From JASHPR01 sp963739645 (lineage in GTDB: Bacteria; Actinomycetota; Actinomycetes; Streptosporangiales; Streptosporangiaceae): 64,000 nucleotides of DNA. The stretch is from the NCBI GenBank assembly GCA_963739645.1, contig CAVUBM010000094.1:1-64000 (forward strand), given 5' to 3'. Below are positions 16,356 through 24,757 of the stretch, piece by piece. Position 1 is the stretch's first letter. Each line of letters starts with the position of its first letter. The position numbers were made by a program, and so were the translations under genes. The notes under the pieces were generated by a model. It was given only the letters and a program-made list of their open reading frames with translations, had not been told where the DNA came from and searched no databases.

Positions 16356-16464
16356 CGGGCATTCCGTGCCTCTCCCGCAGCATGCGGCGGATCTGCAGAA
16401 TCGGGGAGATGCCCATCAGCACCGCCCAAGACGCGGCGGCGATCGCGAGGCCAATCTGTGCCAT
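16351..16464 (-). pseudogene. SemiSWEET/PQ-loop protein, N-terminal part (TM1)
   Basis: From ATG 16464, with a good ribosome binding site (GGAGG), the minus strand encodes MAQIGLAIAAASWAVLMGIS, then PILQIRRMLRERHGMPV and a stop. This is the first helix of a SemiSWEET with the P-x-x-Q variant of the PQ motif. The rest of the family fold is absent here and present at 14231-14530 on the same strand. Expression signals look intact, but the 37-residue product would be non-functional. Confidence 0.55.
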
Positions 16465-16548
16465 GGCGTTCCTCCGGTGAGGCGCCCTGGCCTTTGAGTC
16501 GTGCTCGCCAGTTACCTGGTGAGGGGCGCAAGCACGACCACCGTCATG

Positions 16549-17620
16549 CTATCGCTGCTCCCCGGACGTGCCATGCGCCTGCCGGCTGGGAAACGATCGC
16601 GGCAGCCCGAACCAGGGCAGGACACTGTTCTCGAAGCGGGTCATGGCGCAGATCCGGCCGCCGGTGAGGGTGAGGACGTAGAGGCCGATCCCGTGGCTGA
16701 TGCCGCCCCGGGCGCGCAGGTAGGCGCCGAACGCCGGCTGGCCGTTGGCTCGCGTCGGGACGAGGTCGAACCTCCGGCCTGCACCGAAGATGCTGGCGCA
16801 GAAGCGGGCCACGACATCGCGGCCCTCGTATTCGAAGGGCATCGGCGGCATCGACATGAAGACGTCATCGGTCAGCAGGGCCACCAGCGCGTCGAGGTCG
16901 GCGGACTCCCACGCGCGGACGAACGTCGCCACGATCGCCTCCTCGGAGGGTGAGCCGCAGGCGGGCGGCGGTTCGCGGTCGTCGGTCGCGGGCCGCCGGT
17001 GCTGCAGGCTGGCGCGCGCCCGTTTGAGGGCGCTCTTGACCGACTCGACGCTCGAGTCCAGCATGTCGGCCACCTCGTTCGCGTGGAATCCGAGGACGTC
17101 GCGCAGGATGAGGACGGCGAGCTGGCGAGGCGGCAGGATCTGAAGCGCGGTCACGAAGGCCAGGGAGATGGATTCGGTCTGCTCGTAGCGGGCCTCCGGG
17201 CCGAGCGGCGCGTCGATCGCCCCCTCGAGCAGGGCGTCGGGGAATGGCTCGAGCCAGACGAGTTCGCCGAGCCGGGTCGGCTCGGGCGGTTCAACATTGG
17301 GCACGTCCCACTCCTTGGCCTGGCCGCCGGCTGGCCGAGCGAAGCGCGTTGAGGCACCGGTTGGTGGCGATCCGGTACAGCCAGGTGCGCAGCGAGGCGC
17401 GGCCCTCGAACCCCCCGAAGCCTTGCCAGGCGCCCAGCAGCGTGTCCTGGAGGGCGTCCTCGGCGTCCTGGAAGGATCCGAGCATCCGGTAGCAGTGCAC
17501 CTGCAGTTCCCGGCGGTACGGCTCGGTGAGCTCCCGGAACGCCTCGCCGTCCCCGGCCCGCGCCCTTGAGATCAGGTCGGCTGCCACGTCCTCCACCCTC
17601 GGGTCACCCTCTTCCCGCAT
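16549..17620 (-). pseudogene. ECF sigma-70 factor with SnoaL-like C-terminal domain (frameshifted)
   Basis: Residues from ATG 17620 give sigma region 2 (AFRELTEPYRRELQVHCYRM and DAEDALQDTLLGAW). After NRCLNALRSASRRP the frame must shift by one base near 17305-17325 to continue as KEWDVPNVEPPEPTRLGELV. Region 4 (LPPRQLAVLILRDVLGF) and a SnoaL-like domain (about the last 130 residues) follow. The length and order match the TIGR02960-type actinobacterial sigma factors, in which the C-terminal domain tunes activity. One indel separates two well-conserved halves, so a sequencing error is as likely as inactivation. Confidence 0.8.
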
Positions 17621-17745
17621 CTTCGCGTACTACCGGTATGGACACCGGCCCAGGAGCAAACGGGGCGGCTGGCGGGCGCCACTTTCTCGATGTCGCGGTG
17701 TCTCCATCAGTGCCAGCTGACCACGCCAGCGAATGGAGAACCGAC

Positions 17746-18324
17746 ATGGGAAAGATCGTGATCACCACGAATGTCTCGCTCGACGGAGTCGTCCAGGACC
17801 CGGACGGTCAGGAGGGCTTCAGGCTGGGCGGCTGGTTCGGTCAGTTCGGGGGCAAGGACCTCGAACAGTGGGCCAAGGTCGAGACCGACGAGGCGCTGGG
17901 TGCCGAGGCCTTGCTGCTGGGCCGGCGGAGCGACGAGTGGTTCGCTTCGCGGTGGTCATCCAAGAGCGGGGAGTGGGCGGACAAGCTGAACAGCATGCCC
18001 AAGTACGTCGTGTCCTCGACCCTCGAACACCCCCGCTGGAGCAACGCGACCGCCCTGAAGGGCGACGTGGCGGCCGGGGTCTCGAAGCTGAAGCAGGATC
18101 TCGACGGGGAAATCCTGGTCTACGCCAGCTATCAGCTTGCGCGCACACTCATGGAGCACGACCTCGTCGACGAGCTGCGACTGGTCGTCTTCCCGGTCGT
18201 GCTCGGGGCTGGCGAGCGCCTCTTCGGCGAGACCAGCGACAAGAAGCCCCTGCGCCTCCTTAGCGCGCGGGCCATCGGTGACGGCCTCGCCTTCCTCACC
18301 TACGAGTTCGCCCGAGGCGCCTAG
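17746..18324 (+). CDS. Dihydrofolate reductase family protein (RibD C-terminal domain)
   Basis: A 192-residue single-domain protein of the RibD-C/DHFR superfamily, which binds NADPH. It shows VITTNVSLDGVVQDPDG at the N-terminus, LLLGRRSDEW and VYASYQLARTLMEHDLVDEL toward the C-terminus. Family members are mostly uncharacterised reductases in actinobacteria. ATG 17746 is preceded by AATGGAGAA. A relative lies at 61187-61804. It is divergent from the ECF sigma gene, with about 125 bases between, so the sigma factor might regulate it. Confidence 0.85.
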   Translation: MGKIVITTNVSLDGVVQDPDGQEGFRLGGWFGQFGGKDLEQWAKVETDEALGAEALLLGRRSDEWFASRWSSKSGEWADKLNSMPKYVVSSTLEHPRWSNATALKGDVAAGVSKLKQDLDGEILVYASYQLARTLMEHDLVDELRLVVFPVVLGAGERLFGETSDKKPLRLLSARAIGDGLAFLTYEFARGA

Positions 18325-18340
18325 GTGTGACCGACGAGCA

Positions 18341-18721
18341 TCACAGTGGGTTCAGGCGGGCCTTGAGCAGGCAGAACTCATTGCCTTCGGGGTCGGCCAG
18401 GACGTGCCACGACTCCTGCCCTGTCTGGCCGATGTCGGCCGGGCGCGCACCGAGCCCCAGAAGGCGTTCGAGCTCGGCGTCCTGATCGCGGTCGGTGGCG
18501 TTGACGTCGATGTGCAGCCGGGATTTCCCCTTCTCCGGCTCCTCCCTGCGACTGAGGATGATCGTCGGCTGCGGACCGCCGAACCCTTCGCGCGGCCCGA
18601 TCTCCAGCGAGCCGTCGTCCTCGCGATCGAGCACGACGAAGTCCAGGACCTCGCACCAGAACCGCGCCAGCACCTCAGGGTCGCGGCAACCGAGCACGAG
18701 CTCACTGAGACGACATGCCAT
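18341..18721 (-). CDS. VOC-family (glyoxalase-like) protein
   Basis: A 126-residue protein with one complete pair of beta-alpha-beta-beta-beta modules (LSELVLGCRDPEVLARFWCE, LHIDVNATDRDQDAELERLL, SWHVLADPEGNEFCLL). The pattern is that of the Glyoxalase_6 group, often metal-binding enzymes or antibiotic-binding proteins; the substrate is unknown. It converges with the DHFR-like gene 17 bases away. Confidence 0.8.
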   Translation of the reverse strand: MACRLSELVLGCRDPEVLARFWCEVLDFVVLDREDDGSLEIGPREGFGGPQPTIILSRREEPEKGKSRLHIDVNATDRDQDAELERLLGLGARPADIGQTGQESWHVLADPEGNEFCLLKARLNPL

Positions 18722-18857
18722 GAACGAAACCTGCTCTCAGCCCGGGAACTGCCGGGGAGACCACACCCGAACCTCATGGGTTCCCAGCAGTGGAAACAAT
18801 CCCGCGATCGTACCGGACGAGGCGATGCACGGGCGAAGTGATTTCCGGGCCGCCGGC

Positions 18858-19169
18858 TCAGGTGGGCGGCTGCATCCGCGAGAGCCGGCCAAAGACCTCC
18901 GGGCCGATCCGCAGACCCTCGTCGGCGGAGACCGCGGGGTGGACATCGATGTCGAAGACGTCGTTCCACTCGAAAACGAGCTGCATGACGTCATCGAACT
19001 TGTCGGCCGAGAAGATGCTCACGACTTGCACGTCCGACGCTGCAGGCCAGTACTCGGCAATGACCCGGATGCCGGCCGGGTACTGCCATGTGGCGCGACG
19101 CATCAGTGCCCCATCACGGTCAGCAGCGGAGATAGACGAGCGGAAACTCAGCAATGCCACATAATCCAT
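18858..19169 (-). CDS. DUF3303-like small protein
   Basis: A 103-residue cytoplasmic protein, MDYVALLSFRSSISAADRDG to FGRLSRMQPPT, with a ferredoxin-like alpha+beta pattern (VVSIFSADKFDDVMQLVFEW). Such DUF3303-type proteins are common and uncharacterised in actinomycetes. ATG 19169 is chosen because a GAGGGGG ribosome binding site lies 8 bases upstream. Confidence 0.7.
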   Translation of the reverse strand: MDYVALLSFRSSISAADRDGALMRRATWQYPAGIRVIAEYWPAASDVQVVSIFSADKFDDVMQLVFEWNDVFDIDVHPAVSADEGLRIGPEVFGRLSRMQPPT

Positions 19170-19290
19170 GACTAATCCCCCTCGGTTGTGCTCAGTTTCA
19201 TACACCCCGCCTGGCGTATCGGCGGCTGTTCCCGTGCCGCCGGGGAGCCAGCCCATCACATTCGCCGCTAAGCGTCAATGGACGCGCTGG

Positions 19291-19488
19291 CTAGCTGCTG
19301 GGCTGCGGCGTCGCGCAGCTGATGTCCGGGTTCACGCCCACGTAGTTGAGCGGGCCGGCGACGATCGTCACCGCGATCGTGCTGGCCTTGCTGCAGTTAG
19401 CGATGGGGCCTGTGTAGTCGCCGCGCTGCGCGGCGGCGAATCCGCCGATGAACAGCCAGATGGCAAGAAAAAGCGACCCGAGATGCAT
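19291..19488 (-). CDS. Small secreted or membrane protein of unknown function
   Basis: A 65-residue protein with an N-terminal hydrophobic helix (LGSLFLAIWLFIGGFAAAQR) and a short outside part with two cysteines (IANCSK and DISCAT) that could form a disulfide. GGAGG lies just before ATG 19488. Similar small proteins are frequent in actinomycetes, without known role. Confidence 0.65.
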   Translation of the reverse strand: MHLGSLFLAIWLFIGGFAAAQRGDYTGPIANCSKASTIAVTIVAGPLNYVGVNPDISCATPQPSS

Positions 19489-19781
19489 TCTGGGACCTCC
19501 GCCAGCATCGTCTGCTTAAGGTATAAAGGGACGTCCAGCCGCCTTTATATAGGTCCGGTACCTGGCAGTGAGCATACCCGGGCATTGCGGCTCTGAGGCC
19601 GCGCCAATGCGTTTTCCAGAAATCTGGAAGTAATGCGGGGGCGGCGGTTACCGGTGAGCCAGCCGGGCTGAGGCACACGCCGCGGTCCGGCCAGAGCGGG
19701 CCAGGATCAGCGCTGCGGCCGGCCGGCCCGGGCGGCGACGGGCCGTGTTTCGACGGCGCAAACCAGGACAGATTGATCTGT

Positions 19782-21233
19782 ATGGCAACCACGCAGCAGC
19801 GCCGGGGCGGGCTCGAGGTCCGTTCGATCGACTACGTGCCGCTGAACGAACGGCACGGCAAGGTCTGGCATCTTGGCCCGCTGTGGTTCATGTCGAACGC
19901 GCAGATCGCCACGCTGGCGGTCGGCCTGATCAGCATCAGCGAGGGAGCGTCGCTGTTCTGGTCGGTGCTGGCCATCGTGATCGGGGTGCTGGTCGGCACG
20001 CTGTTCATGGCGTTTCACTCCGCCCAGGGTCCGCAGCTTGGCCTGCCGCAGATGATCCAGTCGCGGCCGCAGTTCGGCTACATCGGGGCGCTGCTGGTCT
20101 GGCTGTTCGCTTACGTCCAGTACGCCGGGTTCAACGTGTTCAACAGCATCCTCGGCGGCGAGGCGATGAGCCAGACCGCCCACGGCTCCACCAAGCTGTG
20201 GGTGGTCATCGTGACGCTGGTGGCGCTGGTGGTCGCGCTGGTCGGATACGACCTCATCCACAAGGCCGAACGCTGGCTGACCTACCTCATGATCGTTGTC
20301 TTCGGCGTCTTCACGATCGCGCTCTTCCTGGTCCATTACCCCGCGGGCACCTTCGCCATCGGCACGTTCAAGGCCGCGCCGTTCTTCGGCCAGTTCGGTG
20401 TGGTGGCGGGCTACCAGATCAGCTGGGCGATCTATGTCTCGGACTACTCGCGCTACCTGCGGCCGGACGTGACCGTGCGCACGACCTTCTACTGGACCTA
20501 CTGGGGATCGGCGATCGGCGGTGCCTGGATGATGATCGTCGGCGCGGTGCTGGCCGCGTGGGCGGGCAAGAGCTTTGACGGCACCGGGATCGGCGAGCTC
20601 AACCGGGTCGGTGACCACGTGTTCACCGGCTTCGGCGCGATCGTGCTCATCGTCGCCGCGCTCGGCCTGGTCTCCGTTACCGCGCTGAACATGTACGGCG
20701 GGTCGCTGACCCTGATCAGCGCCGTCGACTCGTTCAAGAGGGTGCGGCCGACGCTCGGCATGCGTATTGTCACCGTGACCTTCACCGCGGTGCTGTCGGT
20801 GGTCGGCGCGCTCGCCGCGACCCAGAACTTCCTCGGGAACTTCGACAACTTCCTGCTGCTGATCCTGTACCTGTTCATCCCGTGGACGGCGGTGAACCTC
20901 GTCGACTACTACATCGTCCGGCGAGGCCACTACGCGATTGCCGAGATCTTCAACCCGCACGGGATGTACGGCCGGTGGGGGTGGCGCGGGGTCCTGGCCT
21001 ATCTCATCGGCTTCGCCGCGATGGTCCCCTTCTTCGACGTGGGCACGCTCTTCGAGGGCGTGGCGGCCAAGGCGCTCGGGGGGGCCGACATCTCGTTCTT
21101 CATCGGGCTGCCGGTGGCCGGGGTGCTCTACTGGATCTTCAGCCGGTCGATCGATGTCGAGGCCGAGACCCGGGTGGCCGAGGCCGAGGCGGCCGAGCTG
21201 GAGCGGGCAGCGGCGCAGCACGAACTCCCCTGA
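19782..21233 (+). CDS. NCS1-family cytosine/purine permease
   Basis: A 483-residue inner-membrane importer with about 12 helices, related to CodB and fungal Fcy-type permeases (purine-cytosine, allantoin or thiamine substrates). Typical elements are the N-terminal GKVWHLGPLWFMSNAQIATL, GPQLGLPQMIQSRPQFGYIG and NLVDYYIVRRGHYAI. ATG 19782 is preferred to an upstream TTG. Its C-terminus carries an acidic coiled tail (EAETRVAEAEAAELERAAAQ). No nucleobase enzyme gene adjoins, so the substrate stays open. Confidence 0.85.
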   Translation: MATTQQRRGGLEVRSIDYVPLNERHGKVWHLGPLWFMSNAQIATLAVGLISISEGASLFWSVLAIVIGVLVGTLFMAFHSAQGPQLGLPQMIQSRPQFGYIGALLVWLFAYVQYAGFNVFNSILGGEAMSQTAHGSTKLWVVIVTLVALVVALVGYDLIHKAERWLTYLMIVVFGVFTIALFLVHYPAGTFAIGTFKAAPFFGQFGVVAGYQISWAIYVSDYSRYLRPDVTVRTTFYWTYWGSAIGGAWMMIVGAVLAAWAGKSFDGTGIGELNRVGDHVFTGFGAIVLIVAALGLVSVTALNMYGGSLTLISAVDSFKRVRPTLGMRIVTVTFTAVLSVVGALAATQNFLGNFDNFLLLILYLFIPWTAVNLVDYYIVRRGHYAIAEIFNPHGMYGRWGWRGVLAYLIGFAAMVPFFDVGTLFEGVAAKALGGADISFFIGLPVAGVLYWIFSRSIDVEAETRVAEAEAAELERAAAQHELP

Positions 21234-21252
21234 AGGGTGACCTGAGCGGCGC

Positions 21253-22281
21253 TTATGCCGTGGGCGAGGACGGCGTCACCGGCAGCGGCTGCCGGAAGCG
21301 CGCCCCCGGCGGAGCCGGCGACTGCGTCCTGAGCAGGGCCAGCCGCCAGTCGGGGGAGGAGCCGAGCAAAAACCGCAGGACGGTGACGGCCGCCCGGCCC
21401 ACCTGCAGATCGCCCGGCCGCGCCCGAACCTCGATGATCCCGGAGATGCGCGGGGGCAGGGTAGCGACGGCGGCGCGGTACAGCACGCTGTAGGCCGCGC
21501 GGACCGGCCCGGGCAGCGGCGGCCTCCGGAGGAACCGGACCGCCTCCCAGGCGCCGGGCGAGGGCGCCAGGTCCGGGTGGTCGGCGATCCACGCGGTGAG
21601 CGCGTCCGCGGTCTCCGGCAGCGGGTCAGCGCCGAGGAGCGCGCCGACCCGGGTCTGCTCGCTGACATACCGGTCGGCGTCGGTCACCGGGCACGGCTGG
21701 GCCCCGTACGCCCGGTAGGCGGTGAGGAAGGAATCAGTCAGCGAGTTGTGCACCCAGGCCGCGAGACCGGGGTCCGCGGCGTCGTAGGGCAGGCCCCGGT
21801 CCGACGTGCCCGTGACCGGCCCGTGGCGCCGGCGGACCAGGCCCACGGCCTGCTCCACCTCCGGCTCCGCGCCGAACGCTGTCGCCGTGATGTAGGCCGC
21901 TGTCCTGGTCAGGCGGCCGAGCGGGTCCTGCCGGTAGCGCGAATGGTCGGACACGCCCGCCGCGACCTCCGGGTGGGCCGCCTGGATGAGCAGGGCCCGG
22001 ATCCCGCCCACGAATACCGCCGTGTCGCCGACGACCGGCCAGGTCATCGAGCCGGGCCCGAACAGCCCGGGGTCGCCGGGGTAGTCGAGCGTCCCGGCCA
22101 GCGGATAGGCGCCGTGCGAGAACAGGCGGCCGGTCGCGGTGACCACGCGCTCCCGGGCCCAGCCGACGGCCCAGGACGCCCCCAGGCCGGACCGTGCCAC
22201 GCCGCTCGCCTCCTGCTCCCCGCCGATCCCCGTCCGGACGATCCTGTCATCATCGGTGCGGCGCTGATAGAACCGGGTCAT
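21253..22281 (-). CDS. Oxygenase MpaB-type (DUF2236) protein
   Basis: A 342-residue protein of the DUF2236/MpaB/latex-clearing fold, haem-containing oxygenases in characterised cases. Conserved parts are MTWPVVGDTAVFVGGIRALL, IQAAHPEVAAGVSDHSRYRQ and AYITATAFG. The histidines of AAHPEV and SDHSRY are family-conserved. The ATG at 22281 shares bases with the start of the divergent cupin gene; an internal start such as that giving VARSGLGASW would leave room for a promoter. It converges with the permease 19 bases away. Confidence 0.8.
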   Translation of the reverse strand: MTRFYQRRTDDDRIVRTGIGGEQEASGVARSGLGASWAVGWARERVVTATGRLFSHGAYPLAGTLDYPGDPGLFGPGSMTWPVVGDTAVFVGGIRALLIQAAHPEVAAGVSDHSRYRQDPLGRLTRTAAYITATAFGAEPEVEQAVGLVRRRHGPVTGTSDRGLPYDAADPGLAAWVHNSLTDSFLTAYRAYGAQPCPVTDADRYVSEQTRVGALLGADPLPETADALTAWIADHPDLAPSPGAWEAVRFLRRPPLPGPVRAAYSVLYRAAVATLPPRISGIIEVRARPGDLQVGRAAVTVLRFLLGSSPDWRLALLRTQSPAPPGARFRQPLPVTPSSPTA

Positions 22282-22725
22282 GACGTTGCTGACCCACCGA
22301 GACGAGGGACCGGGGTTTGCCTACGCCGGCCAGCCGACGCACGTCCTGGCTGGCCATGGCGGCCAGCCGCCAGGATTCGCGGCGATGGAGCTCACCGTCC
22401 CTGCCCGCTTCCCCGGGCCCATTCCTCATGCCCACGACGAGTTCGACGAGGCCATCTACGTGCTGAGCGGGCGGTTGCTGGTCGCCGGTGACGGCGAACC
22501 GCGGGAAGCAGCACCGGGCTCGATGTTCGTGGCGCCGCGCGGGCACCGGCACGCCTTCAGCAACCCCCACGATGAGGGGGCCCTGGTGCTGGGATCTGGG
22601 CGCCACCGGAGCCGGCCCTCGCGTTCATGCGCGAGATCGGCGCGGCCCTCCGCCCTGACGCTCCGCCCGACCCAGAGCAGATGCGGGACATCTACTCCCG
22701 GCATGCCAGCCGGCTCCTCCCGTGA
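22280..22725 (+). pseudogene. Cupin-domain protein (frameshifted near its C-terminus)
   Basis: A small cupin (about 147 residues when repaired) with metal-binding motif 1 in FPGPIPHAHDEFDEAIYVLS and motif 2 in MFVAPRGHRHAFSNP. After EGALVLG, a one-base loss near 22599 throws the frame; the repaired reading continues IWAPPEPALAFMREIGAALR and ends ASRLLP-stop at 22725. Cupins of this type are small dioxygenases, isomerases or sensors. The ATG overlaps the divergent MpaB start. Confidence 0.75.
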
Positions 22726-22796
22726 GGACAGTGCGGCTCGGTCATCCCGTCAGCCGGGCGGGAGCGTAGAGCGGCGGCGCGGGTGCTGTGACGAGG

Positions 22797-22988
22797 TCAC
22801 AGCTCCAGTTCTGACCGCAGCCGCATCGCGTTGCGGACAGCCTTGCGCATACGGCGTTCGGCACGGGCGACCCGCCGCATGGCCCGGGTCGTCGCAACAG
22901 CCTGGTTCGCCAGGTGATGCTGCGCGGCCTGCTCCAGCATCTCGCGTTGCCGTTCCCGAGCGAGGTAGCTGGTCTGATGGGTGTTCAC
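22797..22988 (-). CDS. Small basic helical protein
   Basis: A 63-residue protein (start GTG 22988 behind GGGAGGTG) with one long amphipathic, Arg/Ala-rich helix (RERQREMLEQAAQHHLANQA, then TTRAMRRVARAERRMRKAV). Function unknown; the coiled-coil character and positive charge would suit nucleic-acid or membrane association. It lies downstream of the kdp regulator on the same strand. Confidence 0.55.
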   Translation of the reverse strand: MNTHQTSYLARERQREMLEQAAQHHLANQAVATTRAMRRVARAERRMRKAVRNAMRLRSELEL

Positions 22989-23133
22989 GTGATTCACCTC
23001 CCTTCTGAGGTGAAGACAGCCAGACGGGCCCGTAGGCACGGCTGGTGGTGGAAGGCACGGTGGTGGAAAGGCGCGCACGGGTGGCGCGATGTGAAGGGAC
23101 GAGGCAGGGCCAGGTGCCTGCGGCAGCGCCGGG

Positions 23134-23238
23134 TCAGGCCTCGGCGGCCGCGGAGCTCTGGAGGCTCCCCATCCGCGGGCCATGGCCCGGCCCGGCGGAG
23201 ACGACGCGGGCCTGGACTAGGCGCGGTGCAATCGTCAT
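23134..23238 (-). CDS. Short peptide gene (34 residues)
   Basis: From ATG 23238, eight bases after a perfect GGAGG, the frame encodes MTIAPRLVQARVVSAGPGHG and ends SSAAAEA-stop. No family is known. The strong ribosome binding site and the position in the minus-strand series between the KdpE-like gene and the 63-residue gene are the only support. Confidence 0.35.
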   Translation of the reverse strand: MTIAPRLVQARVVSAGPGHGPRMGSLQSSAAAEA

Positions 23239-23329
23239 CACGGGTACCTCCTCACTGCTGACAGGGAATGGCTGACTGCAGGTACAGAGCCGGATGGGGG
23301 CCGGCCTGATACATCCCCGGCGGCGGCCT

Positions 23330-24085
23330 TTACGGCTGGAAGCGGTAGCCCATGCCCGGCTCGGTCAGCAGGTGGGCCGGGCGGTGCGGGTCGTCTTCGA
23401 GCTTGCGCCGCAGTCCGGCCATGTGGAACCGGAGGTAGTGGGTGCTGCGCTCGAACCCGGGTCCCCAGATCTGGCCCAGCAGGCGGTCGGAGCTGACCAG
23501 CTGGCCGGGAGCCGAGAGCAGGACCTCCAGCAGCCGCCACTCGGTGGGCGTGAGATGCAGCTGTTCCTGCGGCCCGGCGGAGGCAGCCTCAGAGTTCGCC
23601 GGGACGATCGTGTGCGCGGCGATGTCGATCTCGTGCCGGCCGATGCGGAACCTGGTGCTGGCGGGCTGGCGGTCACGGCGGAGCGCGGCCCGCAGCCGGG
23701 CCAGCAGCTCCTCCATGTCGAACGGCTTGGTCACGTAGTCGTCGGCGCCCGCGTCCAGAGCGCCAATCTTGTCGGTGGAGCCGCTCCGCCCGGACAGGAC
23801 GATGACCGGCGCACTGCACCAGCCGCGCAGCTCGCGGATCACTTCGGTGCCGTCCAGGTCGGGCAGCCCGAGGTCGAGCAGGACCAGGTCCGGCGGCCGC
23901 CGCCGGGCCTCGGCCAGCGCCTCGCGTCCCGCGGACGCGGTCCCGACGTCGTAGCCGCGGGCGCGCAGGTTGATCCGCAGCGCGCGGAGCAGGGCGGGCT
24001 CGTCCTCGACGATCAGGGCCCGCGGGGCCGGTGACGTGTCAAGGCGCTCGGGCGGATGCTCCGTCCGCCCGCGCGCCTCTGCCAT
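23330..24085 (-). CDS. KdpE-like OmpR-family response regulator
   Basis: A 251-residue regulator: a short tail (MAEARGRTEHPPERLDTSPA), receiver domain with VEDEP, phospho-acceptor in LVLLDLGLPDLDG and YVTKPFDMEELLARL, then winged helix ending TEPGMGYRFQP. It is close to KdpE (10780-11499) throughout. The gene follows kdpC by 26 bases and so belongs to the kdp operon, without a kinase next to it. It may share KdpD or respond to another input. Confidence 0.88.
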   Translation of the reverse strand: MAEARGRTEHPPERLDTSPAPRALIVEDEPALLRALRINLRARGYDVGTASAGREALAEARRRPPDLVLLDLGLPDLDGTEVIRELRGWCSAPVIVLSGRSGSTDKIGALDAGADDYVTKPFDMEELLARLRAALRRDRQPASTRFRIGRHEIDIAAHTIVPANSEAASAGPQEQLHLTPTEWRLLEVLLSAPGQLVSSDRLLGQIWGPGFERSTHYLRFHMAGLRRKLEDDPHRPAHLLTEPGMGYRFQP

Positions 24086-24111
24086 GACTGCTGTTGCCTT
24101 GTGCCTGTGCC

Positions 24112-24750
24112 CTAGGAGACCGGGTACTTCTGGTTCAGGGCGATGTTGAGCACCAGCACGTTCACCCTCGGCTCGCCGAGGAACCCGAGGTTCCGGCCCT
24201 GGGTGTGCGCCGCGACCAGCGCCCTGATCGCGGCCGGGCTGACGTGCCGGGCCGCCGCGACCCGGTTCACCTGGATGGCGGCGTTCGCTGGCGAGATGAA
24301 CGGATCCAGCCCCGAGCCGGAAGCGGTGACCGCGTCCGCGGGGATCTGCGCGATGCTCACGTGGTCGAACTTGGCGATCTGCTGCTGCCGCTGCTTGATC
24401 AGCGTGACGAGCGCGGGGTTGTTGGGGCCGAGGTTCGACGCTGCCGAGTACGTGGGGTCGCAGCCGTAGTCGCCCTTGGGAGCAGGTGACGGGATGGCGT
24501 CCGACGGACGCGGCTGGAAGTACTGCGGCAGCGGGTTGCCCTTGGCGTCCACGAACTCCTGGCAGAGCAGGCTGGAGCCGACCACATGGCCGTTGTAGCT
24601 GACCATCGAGCCGTTGGCCTGCTTGTTGAAGGCCGCCTGCGCGACCCCCCACATGAACACCGGGTAGATGATCCCGGTGAGCACGGTGAAGACCAGCAGT
24701 AGCCGGAGGCCCGCGATGTGCTGCCGGACGATGCCGGGGAGACGATTCAT
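24112..24750 (-). CDS. kdpC: Potassium-transporting ATPase subunit KdpC
   Basis: A 212-residue single-span subunit that stabilises the KdpA-KdpB complex and ATP affinity. The membrane helix is LRLLLVFTVLTGIIYPVFMW; the external part has the family motifs YFQPRPSDA, SGSGLDPFISPANA and LGEPRVNVLVLNIALN. It follows kdpB with a 7-base gap. Confidence 0.95.
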   Translation of the reverse strand: MNRLPGIVRQHIAGLRLLLVFTVLTGIIYPVFMWGVAQAAFNKQANGSMVSYNGHVVGSSLLCQEFVDAKGNPLPQYFQPRPSDAIPSPAPKGDYGCDPTYSAASNLGPNNPALVTLIKQRQQQIAKFDHVSIAQIPADAVTASGSGLDPFISPANAAIQVNRVAAARHVSPAAIRALVAAHTQGRNLGFLGEPRVNVLVLNIALNQKYPVS

Positions 24751-24757
24751 GATGATG

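Noticed and set aside
19707..21221. A 504-codon minus-strand open frame opposite the permease
   Set aside because: Low-complexity His/Arg/Asp-rich sequence antisense to a clear 12-helix NCS1 permease.
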